Shown here in pieces: positions 44,200-55,829 of a DNA stretch of 64,000 bases. Position 1 is the first letter of the stretch, and each line of letters starts with the position of its first letter. This DNA is from Ryuthela nishihirai (taxonomy: Eukaryota > Arthropoda > Arachnida > Araneae > Heptathelidae), in the NCBI GenBank assembly GCA_038380435.1, contig JAWZYU010000030.1, positions 65,359,817 through 65,423,816 of the forward strand. The letters are read 5' to 3'. A program made the translations under genes and the position numbers. The notes under the pieces were generated by a model. The model was not told the DNA's origin, searched no databases, and saw only the letters and a list, made by a program, of their open reading frames with translations.

Positions 44200-47100
44200 A
44201 AGGAGAGCTATGCACCAATCCCCTGTGATGATGCATAGAATCGATCAGGCTTAGCACCTAATGTTCGACCCCGCCTTCTCGTAGTGCAGGTCGTTAGTAC
44301 CTTTCAAAAAAAGATACTCTCTTGTGAAAGGGAATGGAAGTGTGGCATATTGATCTGGACAACAATGGCTACTTTTTTTTCTACCCAACTGAGGAGTGGT
44401 CAACCACACAGGGTCCTGGTGCTGACCATTTATGCCAATCTGAATGGAATTATGGCTCTGAGCTTGATTATGGATCCTGATTTTGCTGCACTGGTGGGCT
44501 TCTGTGGAGGGAAAATCTTCCGCTGTGTTTTCTGTTTGTTTGTGGGTTGACAGCCCGAAGTGAATAGATTCACAAGATATGTTTTATCAGCTGGTGGATA
44601 ATCCTGAGCAGAAGTCATCGCAGGCACCTGAACTCTTTGCTTCTATTGGCATCGTCAAATTCTACATTGGAGGAAGTCTTCCAGTGTAGATGGCTTCAGC
44701 CTTTACGGTGGGGGAACGAGTCTTTGCCCCATGCTTGCGATAAGGGGGCTGTTTGATATTGTCGGCATTCACTCTCTCAAAAAACAGTTTCTTTAAACAT
44801 CCCACTGACCATTTTCTCTCCATAGGTAGTTGGAATGTGAGGACTCTGCACAGAGCTTATTCTCTTGATGTCCTCACACAAGAATTCCACCATTATAATT
44901 TAGTTATTCTCGGCTTGCAAGAGACCAGATGAACAGATTCTTAAAAATAATCTTAAATTTCTCTTTTCAGGGAGGGAAGATAATAAGCATCACCAAGGCG
45001 TGGGTCTGCTTCTCAGCAGATAGTGATGCTCTTCTAGGATATGAGTGCATTAATGAAAGGTTTTTTACAGCTAAATTTCAGACAAGCATGAATGTTATCT
45101 GCTGTTATGGCTCCACTGAGGATGCCGATGAGAAAGATAGATTTTACAGACAACTTCAGGATGTTTTGAATTCTTTCAAGAAAGGAGCAATTGCTCTTGT
45201 TCAAGGTGACTTCAATGCCAAAGTTGGTACTGACTCTGATCTTTGGGGAGGGGTGATAGGTCCTTTTGGTATTGGTAGCTGCAATGGAAATGGGGAACGT
45301 CTCCTACAGTTAAGTAAACTCAATGGTTTCAGAATGACTAACACTTATTACAAACACCGCAACATACATAAGTACACATGGGTTTCACCTGATGGGCTGC
45401 ATAGGAATATGATTGATTATATATTAATTAACAGTAAATGGGCTAGTTCTGTTAGAAATACCAGGGCATATAGGGGAGCTCAAATTGGATCTCACCATTA
45501 CCTTGTTAAAAGTGTCTTGCAACTTAAAACTTAAGAAGTGTTGTGCTAAGGTTAAAAAATTTACCTTTAATGCTGAAGCTCTGAAAGACCCAGTTATAGC
45601 TAAAGCTTACCATGACAGGTTACTTAGTCATTATGACAGTCATGGTTTGCTTACTACTGAAGTTGAGGAAGAATGGGGCAATTTTAAACAGGCTTTTTTG
45701 GAAACTAACAGTACTCTTTTAGGAAAAAAGGAGCAGAGGAGACAGAATTATTTAAGGATAAGGCACTTGAGCTTATTTCAGAAAGAAGGAACTGCAGGAA
45801 TGTCCTTAATCAGTACCCTACTAGTACTAATAGAAAGGATTACAGAGAGCTTAATAAACGTGTAAAGGATCAGTTAGCTACTGATAAGAATCTTTGGCTT
45901 GATGGCTTGGCTGACAAAGCTGAGGAAGCAGTTAGGCAGCACAACAGCAGAGAGCTGTACCAGATAGTTAATGTTTTGTGTGGTAGAAAACGGACAGGCA
46001 TATAGGGATTGAAGGATAAACAAGGTAAGTTTATAGAATGTGAGGATTCTGTCATGGCTAGGTGGACTGAGCATTTCAGTGATGTTCTAAACAATGTGGT
46101 TAGTTCTACTCCCATTGTTTGCAATGATGATAGATGCATTGGTGGCTTTGATGTTGGCCCTATAACACAATCTGAAGTTATTATGGCTATTTCTAAACTT
46201 AAACTTCATAAATCCCCAGGGGTAGATGAAATTACTACAGAAATGCTTAGAGCTGGGAATGTTTCGGTTACCACTTGGATGACTGAAATTTTGAATATCT
46301 TTTATGATAAAGGCATGGTTCCTAAGGATTTTACCAGAACTATTATTATCCCTATTTTCAAAAAAGGTGATCGCAGTTCTTGTGATAACTATAGGGGTAT
46401 CAGCCTCCTCTCTGTTCCAGGTAAAGTTCTTTCCGTCATTGTGCTTAATAGAATTAAGAATCTGGTTGACAGGCAATTGCGTGATGAGCAATGTGGATTC
46501 AGAAGTGGTAGGGGATGTGTGGATCAGATATTTTCACTTAGGCAGATTCTTGAGAAATGTTTAGAGTTTCAGAAACCTTTGGTTGCTAGATTTGTTGATT
46601 TCAAAAAGGCTTTCGACTCTGTTGATCGTCATAATTTGTGGCTGATTGTGAGATCATATGGTGTACCAGACAAGTTAGTTAACATAATGAAAGCTCTGTA
46701 TAATAATACTGAGTCGTGTGTGAGAGTTGGTAAGGCTTGTAGCAATTGGCTTAGCATTACTTCTAGTGTTCGACAAGGGTGCATTTTGTCTCCTTGCCTC
46801 TTTAGCTTGGTTATTGATTATGTTATGCGAAATTCACTTCAAGGGAAAGATTTTGGCCTTAAATGGACTGGAGATACAAAAATTTCTGATTTAGATTATG
46901 TTGATGATTTAGCCCTTTTGGCAAATGATGTTGATGAGATGAACTCTTTCATTCGAGCTGTTGATGAGACTGGTAGTAGAGTAGGTTTGGTTATAAACAG
47001 AGAGAAAACTAAAGTGATGAAAATTGGTCAGGCAAGCTGTGATTCAGTTAATCTGAATGGTTGCAGTCTTGAGCAGGTGTCACAGTTTAATTACCTTGGG

Positions 47101-47690
47101 AGCTGTGTAACAGATACTGGTGATGTGTGGCATGAGATTACAGACAAATAAGGTGGGACTTTTAAGAATCTATGGAGAGTGTGGAGAAATAGGTGTATAC
47201 ACCTAAAGTCTGAAATTAGAGTGTATAATAGTTTGGTTTTTTCTAGGGTTAGTTATGGTAGACAAACTTGGATGCTTTGTAAACAAGATTACAGGAAACT
47301 TGATGCCTTTGATTCTAGATGCTTACGCAGTATCTTGGGTATTAGGTGGTTAAACTTTGTAAGTATTGAAGAGGTTAGGCAAAGGAGTCGGCAACCTCTT
47401 CTGAGCAGTATATTGTGCAGAGAGAGACTCTGTTGGTTTGGCCATGTTGTCCGAATCGATAAATTATAAATTAGCGAATAGGGTTATGAACAGTGTGCCT
47501 AAAGGCCTCAGAAGGAGGGGGAGACCAAGGATGCGGTGGGCAGACAAGGTCAAACAGGACCTTGTTAGAATTGGTGTGCAGTGGAGAGATGCAGCAGATA
47601 TAACTCAGCACAGATATGCTTGGAGAACTAAATTGCACTCTCTGGTTGGACCTCCGTAGCCCATGACTGCTTGAGGATGATGAAATGATT
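44200..47690 (+). mobile_element. RTE-like non-LTR retrotransposon (LINE), lightly damaged
   Basis: In order: 5' region; endonuclease start GSWNVRTLHRAYS and LVILGLQETR (44826-44930); endonuclease body with NVICCYGS, LVQGDFNAKVG, KYTWVSPDG and IDYILINSKW (44969-45531); linker; reverse transcriptase with KSPGVDEITTEML, IPIFKKGDRSSCDNYRGISL, GFRSGRG, FVDFKKAFDSVD (46591-46629), RQGCILSPCLF and YVDD (46897-46908); a C-terminal zinc-less tail RRRGRPRMRWADKVKQDL. It ends near GAGGATGATGAAATGATTAT, an RTE-like 3' end without poly(A). Stops at 44928, 45532, about 46003 and 47149, plus frameshifts near 45780 and 47460, make it inactive. It is a candidate relative of the enzyme that moves the SINEs. 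Confidence 0.88.
46009..47151 (+). pseudogene. Reverse transcriptase segment of the LINE
   Basis: The longest intact piece, 380 codons. Catalytic aspartates are visible in FVDF and in YVDD; the commoner form in related LINEs is YADD, so Val is a small deviation. The RT fingers and palm blocks are all present. The upstream stop at about 46003 and downstream stop at 47149 cut it from the endonuclease and tail. Confidence 0.85.
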
Positions 47691-48317
47691 ATTAATCCTT
47701 AAACGGTCGTGCAGAATGTGTACAACCAACCCCAGCGATCTAAAAACTATGTCAGTATCTTAGTGAAATTTGCTAACCTGCTGATATTATGAATAACTTT
47801 CCTTCACATATCTACTTATTATGTCATAGTAATAAAACTAATTTTGCATTTCATCGATTTGGATAAACTCCCGTTAAAAGTGCCTGAACAGCATGCGATC
47901 ACTAATTTGCATACCATTTTGAGGATATAAGCTTTTAACGGCCAAAAATAATAATCTTAGTTTACAAATGTGAAATTCGAAATCAGAAATTTTGATTTTT
48001 ATATAAATGTTTTAAAAGCTTTTTTTCGTTAATAATAGCAAAAAGATTGTATAACAGCGTAAGAAAAATTGGCGAGAAAATTTCGTTTCTCGGTAACTAT
48101 GAAAATTTTTCTTTCAGGGGTCGAGATCGACATCTGAAACGACCTTTCCTGTTAAGAAACAGCAGACTATCTTTTAAGGTAAATGCAAATTCTTGAAATT
48201 TGTTCCTTTGATGTTGGCAGCATACATGTCGCAGAGACTCGTGCAATAAATCATAAGCAAAACTTTTGCAACGAGGTTTTACTGCTGTATCCCCATACAA
48301 GGAAATGAAAATAATAA
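47691..48317. other. Spacer, nothing recognised
   Basis: AT-rich sequence after the LINE end. No element identified. Confidence 0.4.
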
Positions 48318-48515
48318 ATAAACAATAAATTACTCATAAGCAACTGCTTGTACAAAGGTCTGACTGGAGCCTGTCAGTATAATATGACGTTGAGAAGATC
48401 TGTGAGGAAGGCGAGATCTCTGCTGAGAGACTACACCAAAAATAAATATTCCTGCCTTATCCGGAGCTCGATCACCAGTTGCTTTGGCCGGTAGCCAAGC
48501 ACGCTAATCACTTAA
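48318..48515 (-). mobile_element. Old SINE-B copy
   Basis: Inverse, diverged: ACTCATAAGCAACTGCTTG, AAAGGTCTGACTGGAGCCTG, CCTTATCCGGAGCTCGATCA, GTAGCCAAGCACGCTAATCA. Head and tail both present. Confidence 0.75.
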
Positions 48516-48639
48516 CTAAAAAACAGTTAAATAGGTTCATTCTGACAGTATTTAAAAGTTTTTGAGATCGTTTGAATTTGCTTAATTTCTTTATTCCAGA
48601 TTTTCAATTAAGAAAAACTAGTACGATGGATACTTATGT

Positions 48640-48711
48640 AGAAAAAATTATTACCAACAGCGTGGGATTCGAACCCACGACTCTCTAAATCCATACTAGA
48701 GTGCTCTAATC
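48640..48711 (-). mobile_element. SINE-C, left part, interrupted by hAT
   Basis: AGAAAAAATTATTACCAACA, GTGGGATTCGAACCCACGAC (inverted B box), TAGAGTGCTCTAATC. The element resumes at 51673 with CTCTAATCATTAAACCAACC, so the hAT transposon landed inside it and duplicated CTCTAATC. Confidence 0.75.
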
Positions 48712-51672
48712 TATAGTGACCAGACGTCCCGCTTTTGGCGGGACAGTCCCGATTTTTAATAATTTGTCCCGCGGCGTTTTAAAAAAGTCCCGATTTTTGG
48801 AAAGAATGCACGACAAGCTAGGGAACGGCGGGAGAACGGGAAGGAAATATACGGTTTTCGGCGGCCATGTGGCTATTTCGCCAGGATATGAGTTTTATAT
48901 TATTTTTGTTAATTTTATAATGTTAAACTTTAATAATAACAAATAATTGTTGAGAACTGATTATCGAGAACTGCTTATCAAAGTTCGCATTGTTGATCAG
49001 TTGTTAGAATTCGACCACCATTGTTTGGACTTAATCAACAATGGCATTTTTTGGTATTGGCAACGACCAAAAAACATTTTGTAACTGTCTCTCAGACGAT
49101 ACACACGTACTGCGTGCTATAGTGCTAGTTAAACAAGTGATGTCAACAAATCAGCTATTCAGATAATTTAGGTAAGTAATTTATTTCTTTATTTCATAAA
49201 TACATAAATTTTCTTGAATTTAGCAGACAGTACTCGTATTATTTATATTTTATAGTGGCGGCAAAAAGTCTAGCGCCGGCCTTGTAAGTGACACTTACGA
49301 CTTACGTTACGGCAAATTCAGAGGAAAAATAATACAAGTTAGTATTGTTATTATTTAGAAAGAAATATAGGATTAAAATTAAAATAATTTTTAAAATATA
49401 GTTACTTTATAACAATCAAATTAATTTAATTTATAAACTAACAATAAAATATGTTCATGTAATTATGTACCTACTTACTGTGTTTTTAAGCAATATGTAT
49501 ATAATAATTTATAATATAATTTTAAATGATTTTTTTTTAGATTTTTTAACATAATGAGTAAGAAAAGAGGATGCAAATTCAACGATGATCTAAGAAGTGA
49601 ATTTCCTTTTATTAAAAAAAACCAAAAGCGATTACATGGTGAAATGTGAGAAATGTAATGGTGAATTTTCTATTTCGCACGGCGGGAAGAATGATATTTC
49701 AAAGCACTTGGAGACACAGAAACATAAAAGATATTTAAAGAAACATAAAAGATATTTAAATACTGCTGCATCTTCCTCCAAAATACAGGATTTTTTTCGG
49801 AAAACAACTTATGGAGACGAAGAAAAGAAATTAGCATTAGCAGAAGGACTTATGTCTTTTGATGCTATTAATCACAATCATTCCTTCAGATCTATGGACT
49901 GTACATCACAAGTTGTCAAAAAGTTATTCAACAAAAAATTTGCCTGTGCTAGAACAAAATCCGAGGCAATTGTGTGTAATGTGCTTTCCCCATATGCATT
50001 TTCAGAATTAAACAAAAATCTAGAAGAAATTAATTTTATATCCAAATATTCTGACGCATCTAATCATAAGGATATAAAGTTATTTCCAACCATTATTAGA
50101 TTTTTTGATTCGGAAACTGGAATAAAAATTAGAATTTTAGATTTCGTTTCTTTGCCCGGCGAAACTTCTGAAATAATTTTCAGTTCCATTATTAATATTT
50201 TGGAAAAAAACAATTTAAAACATAAAATGATTGCATATTGTGCAGACAACACGAACGCAAATTTTGGAGGAAAAGCGAGAAGAGGTACAAATAATATTTT
50301 TTATAAATTAAACAAAAACCTTAATCAAAACATTATTGGTGTTGGTTGTGCAGCGCACATAATACATAACGCCATTCAAACAGCTGCTGACTTGTTGCCC
50401 GTAGATGTGGAAAATATTGTTATTAAAATATATTCTTATTTCTATATATACACTGTGCGCGTTGAAATGCTTAAAGAATTTTGCGAAACTGCGGAAGTCG
50501 AATATCAGAAAATACTTGGATACAGTAAAACGCACTGGTACAGTAAAACGCGCAGTAAAATCTTTTGATGGCTGTCGAAAGAATTTTGAAAATATACGAT
50601 CCTTTGAAATCCTACTTTCTATCACAGGATAAATGTCCTAGAATTTTAGAAGAGTTTTTTGAAAAAGAATCTTCGAAAATTTGGCTACAGTTTGTACACA
50701 ATCAAGCAGCTCTTTTTCAAAATGCTATAAAACTTATTGAAGGTGACAAAATTTCGGTAATCGAAGTAGCAAATGTAGTTAATAATTTAAAATTTCAGTG
50801 TCAAGAGCGGTTAGAAAATAATTTTCTTCCGTTAACTATCCGTAATAGTATAAGCCAGCTAGAAGAACAAGGTGCAATAAATCGTGCAGATATCATGAAT
50901 CACGTTAAAAAGTTCTATAGTAACTGCATAGATTATTTAGAAGAGTGGACGGTACATTACAATGATATTGAACATTTTCATTGGGTTACATTAAATCAAG
51001 AACTTAATTGGAATGATGTGCAAAAATCATTCGATCATATTATTCATAATTTCCCATACAGTAATATTTCCGAAAATGATCTTTTTAATGAGGTTTCATT
51101 ATTAAAAAAATATATTGATAAGGAAAAGGTTAAATCTTGGGCATCAGCAAAAATCACAATAGAGAACAAATGGTTAGAAATATTTCATCATTTTGAAACA
51201 AACCATGTTCCATACAATAATGCACTAAAAATTGTGGAATACGCGCTGTCCTTACCAGGAACTAATGCTGCGAATGAACGCGTTTTTTCTACGGTAAATA
51301 AAGTGTGGACATCAGAAAAATCACAATTAAGTGTTGAGACTTTGAAAGCCATTTTATGTGTGAAATATAATTTAACAAATTCTTGTGAAAAATTTCATGA
51401 CCTTTTAAACAACGACAGCAATCTACTCAAAAAAATTCACTCAAATGAGAAATATGCCAAAGAATAAAATAATACTATACATAATTTTTTTAATGTATTA
51501 TATTTGTAAATTGTACTTATGTTGAAATAAAAAAAAATATATTACAATACTATTTTTGCGTTCTATGAAAATTTTTGTTGCTCCATATAGACAAAATTTT
51601 TATTCAAGAAACCCCCCCCCTCCCACGGTCAATGGTGTCCCGCTTTGCCAATGTTAAAATCTGGCCACTAAA
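48712..51672 (+). mobile_element. Complete hAT transposon with TIRs and 8-bp target duplication
   Basis: Ends TATAGTGACCAGA and, inverted, TTTAGTGGCCAGA; subterminal GTCCCGC motifs occur near both ends (GACGTCCCGCTTTTGGCGGG on the left, GGTGTCCCGCTTTGCC on the right). CTCTAATC is repeated exactly at 48704-48711 and 51673-51680. Length 2961 bp, with one transposase gene. A C9 run sits near the right end. Confidence 0.95.
49554..51467 (+). pseudogene. hAT transposase, two frameshifts
   Basis: Start ATG at 49554 (MSKKRGCKFNDDLRSEF) follows a T-run AG at 49531-49540, a possible 5' intron boundary. One frameshift is in an A-run at about 49614-49622, the other at about 50566. In between: a BED-like zinc finger (CEKC ... 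HLETQKH), FDAINHNHSFRS, SEAIVCNVLSP, FDSETGIKIRILDFVSL, AYCADNTNANFGGKARRG (catalytic Asp block) and GVGCAAHIIHNA. After the second shift: MAVERILKIYDPLKSYFLSQ and the C-terminal dimerisation region SLPGTNAANERVFSTVNKVW. Stop at 51465. The damage is light, so the copy is young. Confidence 0.88.
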
Positions 51673-51735
51673 CTCTAATCATTAAACCAACCATCAGACT
51701 GTTTTTTTTGCCACAATTTGACCTTTATATCTTTC
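51673..51735 (-). mobile_element. SINE-C, right part after hAT insertion
   Basis: Begins with the duplicated CTCTAATC and continues ATTAAACCAACCATCAGACT, completing the element begun at 48640. Confidence 0.6.
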
Positions 51736-51844
51736 GCTGAATGTGGCAGACCTTGCGCCATCTATAATCAGGAAAGGGAACTTATTTTCCAATTGTTGCT
51801 AATGAATGAGGAAGTCATTCACTTTAATAATGAAAGAATCAATC

Positions 51845-52016
51845 CACAGTAAATACGCAGATTACCTGTAGATATAGAATTCAATAAATACTTATATGGA
51901 AAAAATTATTGCCGACGGTGCGGGATTCGAACCCACGGACTCTCTAGATACTTAGATTAGTATTTATTGAATTCTATATCCTCAGGTAATCAGTGCATTT
52001 ACTGTGATTTAGTAAG
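51845..52016. repeat. Hairpin enclosing a SINE-C-like tRNA module
   Basis: Left stem CACAGTAAATACGCAGATTACC and TAGAATTCAATAAATACTTA pair with right stem GTATTTATTGAATTCTATA and GGTAATCAGTGCATTTACTG. Inside is ATTATTGCCGACGGTGCGGG, then ATTCGAACCCACGG (inverted B box). Confidence 0.7.
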
Positions 52017-52239
52017 ATATTTTTTTTTTTCAATTACTTTTCGCATTCATTAGTTTTAGCTCTCAGGAAAATATGGCTGCATCAGAGAGTTCTGTGCTTG
52101 TTAATATAACTGCGTTGCCAGGAGACAAGTCAGTAACTGAGAAATTGAAAAATTATTTATTTCTCACGCACCACTTACAAAACTATTGATAACGTTACAT
52201 ACAGTTAATGACGTCACGATATTAAGATATAGATCGTTC

Positions 52240-52350
52240 TTTGCTGTACTTCTGCTGAGATTTGCTTTCTTCACAAATGTTCTCTATGACGTATTAAACT
52301 GATAGGCGCCTGCCAGACCTCTGTGGCAAGCAGCTGCTTGAAAGGGAATT
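52240..52350 (+). mobile_element. SINE-B 3' half
   Basis: TGTACTTCTGCTGAGATTTG, AACTGATAGGCGCCTGCCAG, CTCTGTGGCAAGCAGCTGCT. 5' truncated and diverged. Confidence 0.7.
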
Positions 52351-52432
52351 TATTTTATCGTGAAAACATAAAATTTCCTTCGTTCCTAGTATTATCCATC
52401 CCATTTTTTCATTTTGTAAATTATATATATAA

Positions 52433-52625
52433 TGGCCGAGTGGTTAGCGCGCTTGGTTAGTGATCTATAAGGAACCTGGGTTCGAGCCCCGGGTAGGTCA
52501 TCGACGTGTGTGTTGTTTTTCTGCTGAGTTCCTGCCATCCTCACAGACCTTCTACTATGGCATGTAAACTGACAGGCTCCTGTCAGACCTCTGTGTCAAG
52601 CAGCTGCTTGAGGGGGGTATTTCTT
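52433..52625 (+). mobile_element. Full-length SINE-B
   Basis: Head GGCCGAGTGGTTAGCGCGCT with B box GGTTCGAGCCC, body and CAAGCAGCTGCTTGAGGGGG end. TATATATATAA-like sequence on both sides may be the target duplication, but it is low complexity. The small ORF here is not a gene. Confidence 0.88.
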
Positions 52626-52723
52626 ACTATATATATAAGTAAGCATGAATATAGGGTAAGGGAAACCATAACCTCTCTCTTTCAGAATGCTAGTAATCGG
52701 AATAGAGAAACATCTTAAACCTA

Positions 52724-53709
52724 CACTGAGTGCTCACTGAATTATGACCACCTCCCTCAATGATATATAAGTGGAAGATAACTTCGAAGCTCTATAACTT
52801 CTAAACTAAGTGTTTTACGGGAAAATGAAACGGAAGATTCTCAATCAAATCGATCTAAATCTCGATTTTCAATAATGATCACTTTTTACTAAAAGAGTTA
52901 TGGACTTTGAATATTTAACAACAATTCAAATCTTAGGAAAATTGAAAAATATCGAAAAATTATTTACATTAACTTTTCAAATATGCACTAAATGGTGTGA
53001 AATAATAATTCTTATACAACTTATAATTAACTTCTGAGTTAAATTCTGATGTTAGGCATTACTACTGTTAAATATTCAAACTTCCACAACCCTTCATGCT
53101 GTCCAACTTCTCTAAGACCGCGGGCCACTTTTTCTTTCGCCAATATTTCGCGAACCAAAAAAAAATAGGACAGAATAGGTAATTGAAAAGTCAGTTCATG
53201 TCACCTCAAAAAATTATTTATACGAAAAATAATAAAAAAAAACATTATAAATTTTCTAAACCTTATCAAATATTTAATAAATTTAATGGGAGCATTGTGG
53301 CCATAGTTGTTGGGCAATAAGAATAGAATGAGTAAGTTGAAATAATGCAATAATAATTGCAAATAGAATGAGTAAGTTGAAGATTACATATCAACATCAG
53401 TTGACAAAAAAATTATAAGGTGGATTATAGATATTTATTTAAAATTTCAAGTAAAAAGTTGATATTATTCGCGGGCTACAAAAATCCTTGTGCGGGCCGC
53501 CAGTCGGACAGCGCAGCAAGGGAATAAATATTGTTGAAAAATCTAGATTTAAATATATTTGATTGAGATATTTACCTTCAGTCCCATTCTGTCACAAAAC
53601 TCTTTTCGAGGAATAATAGAGCTTCGAAATTAGCTTCTGACATAATATGGAGAGACTTATACTGATATAACATGGAGAGAGGTGGTCATAATTTAATGAG
53701 CACTCAGTG
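52724..53709. mobile_element. Tc1/mariner-type MITE (family M), 986 bp, best copy
   Basis: Ends CACTGAGTGCTCACTGAATT and, inverted, CACTGAGTGCTCATTAAATT, followed by ATGACCACCTC on both; TA flanks each side. Inverted similarity continues inward for roughly 150 bp (TTCGAAGCTCTAT; CTCAATCAAAT). No ORF. A hAT-type MITE appears to be nested at 53095-53520. Confidence 0.85.
53095..53520. mobile_element. hAT-type MITE nested in MITE M
   Basis: TGCTGTCCAACTTCTC with GACCGCGGGCCAC on the left, and GTGCGGGCCGCC with AGTCGGACAGCGCA on the right, are inverted. The TGTCCAAC/CGCGG pattern is like the MITE at 40671. The target duplication is not clear, so the limits are approximate. Confidence 0.55.
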
Positions 53710-54459
53710 TATATATCAAGCTCATTTTTTAAAAAAAATTTTAAAGACCACTGAAATAGAGAAAAAAATTTACGCTGGACCGGCGATCGTTACTTGGATC
53801 CTTCTTTTATTTTTTCCGGCTTGATCTAATCACTTACCAGCATACTATTATAGTTTTTTAAATCGGGACCTGTATACATGCATAATTTTTTACTGCACAC
53901 AGTAATGTCCCCTCTGAGCTACTATTATGTGCGTTAAAGTCACTATGCAGATGTGTAGTTTTCAAACAACACCCGTTAACAGAGTAGCAGATATTTGTGG
54001 CTCTATATTTACAGTCCCCAATGAAGAAATGTTTATCGCGTTGTGATTTATTCATCGTAAAACTCCATTGATTTTTCTTCTGAGTCAGCGTAAAACCCGC
54101 GTTTCAGGTGGCCTAGTAGTCAGCAGGCGACGACAAAAAAAAAACCAGGATGCAAACGAATGTTTTCTGGCGCACTTCTCGGAATGCATGGCAATCAGGG
54201 ATCTGGTTAAGACATCTTTCGTGATGATGACTAGCAAGAAATTTGCTGATGGTATTTGGCTTGAACGTGTCCCTGTCAGCGCGGTATCATTAGACCACCA
54301 CACCTCCATCACGATCAGCGAAGGTTAACCATGATTATAAAAGGCAGTTTACAGTTCCGAATCATCTGCCGTATGAAGAATTTGGATGGTTCCTTCTTGT
54401 GTGACATTCAAACCACCTCCGAATGTCCCTCTTTAATTATTACTGAGAGTGGTGTCAGG
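53710..54459. other. Spacer, nothing recognised
   Basis: The small overlapping ORFs at 54068-54328 (both strands) have higher GC than the surroundings but no recognisable motif. Confidence 0.4.
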
Positions 54460-54815
54460 GTTGGGTTGTTTTACCTCTGAGCGGCACTTTTTTGCACACC
54501 ATGGGCTAAATGGCCAGGTCATATGGACCCCGAAGGCTCAGAGAAGGTTGGGGGAGGGGACCCACTGGAACAGCTGTTGGGAGCCAGCGTGTTCTTTAAC
54601 GTGCACAGGGTGTCTCTCCCGCACACGGGGCCACGGCTTAACGTCCCATCCGACGGACGGCGGTCTTTCCAAGCCCATCGGTGTCCCCTCTACTGACCGT
54701 GGGCAGGGCGGGGAATTTTGCGGAGATAAATCTCAACGCTGACCCAGCTGGGACTCGAACCTGGGAACTACAGATTACGAGTCTGGCGCGCTACCGACTG
54801 AGCCACCCCCGCCCC
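54460..54815 (-). mobile_element. SINE-A with internal deletion and target duplication
   Basis: Inverse copy from TTGGGTTGTTTTACCTCTGA to AGCCACCCCCGCCCC. About 30 bases around the AGACAGATGGTAGCCTCCCG block are missing (GTTGGGAGCCAGCGTGTTC). AGTGGTGTCAGG flanks exactly (54448-54459, 54816-54827). Confidence 0.92.
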
Positions 54816-54827
54816 AGTGGTGTCAGG

Positions 54828-55829
54828 ACCATACACAGTGTTTACCTTGCTACCTTCCAGTACGTCATTAATCCTTTGGCGTATAATAAACCAAATGGTG
54901 ACAATCTGTTGTAGAATGAACCACATTTGCCGAAGAAGATTGTCACATGATGCAGTTACGGTGAAGGCCAATGCAGGAATTAACTGTCCACGCAAAACAG
55001 TTTCAGATTCTTAGAGCGACGAGAGTTGTGATAAGTTGTAATTTAAAAAATAATTTACTGTGTTGAAAGGAAGCAGCAGCATTGACTCTTTCGGGTTAGT
55101 TCCAAGGTCAAGTAGCAAAAGACGACTTCTCCGACACATAAAAGAAAGAGCTGTCACCAGGGAAACTGGTTATTATTACTTCAGAATGTAAACAAACACA
55201 TCTCATCTACTGACAAGAAATATTAATAAAATGCATGTTTGCAGATTTTCCGCGTGGCTGAATGTAATTACTGGAGTTTATTGCGTCATCTGCAGAAAAC
55301 TCTTATAGAAGAAATGTAACGAGTTATTTCAGAAATTTAACATTTTGTTTGACGACATGGTTTTTAAAAATGTTTAGCTTTCCCTGAGAAAGAATAGTTG
55401 TGGTCTTTTTTTTTTTACACTTTATGCTTTAAATCAGGACTCTTTAAATCAGGAGCTGGACTTCGTAAGCACCAAAAATACTTTTTACAACCCTAGTATT
55501 TTCAATCAAAGTAAAAATATTAATATTTTTCAGTTGAACTGTTTATTTGCGCTATTTTAATTTAAAAGTGTTCTATTTTAAAATTTAAAATACGGTTACA
55601 AAAATATGGAATGTAAATTATGTTGTTGTAATAAATAAAATCAAATAATCAAGTCGTTCTTTAAATATAATATCAAATCCAATGGCTTCTAAGGGGTTCC
55701 ATTAAAATTAATTTACGACTAGGTGCCTGAAAACTTATCTGACAACTGAGGTGCCACAAAGCAAAACAAAAATTGGTAACCATTGGTTTATTGTCATAAA
55801 TTTAGAGGTTGTTAAACTTCAATACTTAA
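54828..55829. other. Spacer, nothing recognised
   Basis: No SINE, transposase or convincing exon. Confidence 0.4.

Noticed and set aside
44284..44550. 88-codon ORF at the LINE 5' end
   Set aside because: Lies in the untranslated leader of the LINE and shows no ORF1-type zinc knuckle or coiled coil.
54068..54328. Overlapping 75-86 codon ORFs on both strands
   Set aside because: Locally higher GC makes both strands open. No motif, splice or start evidence on either.
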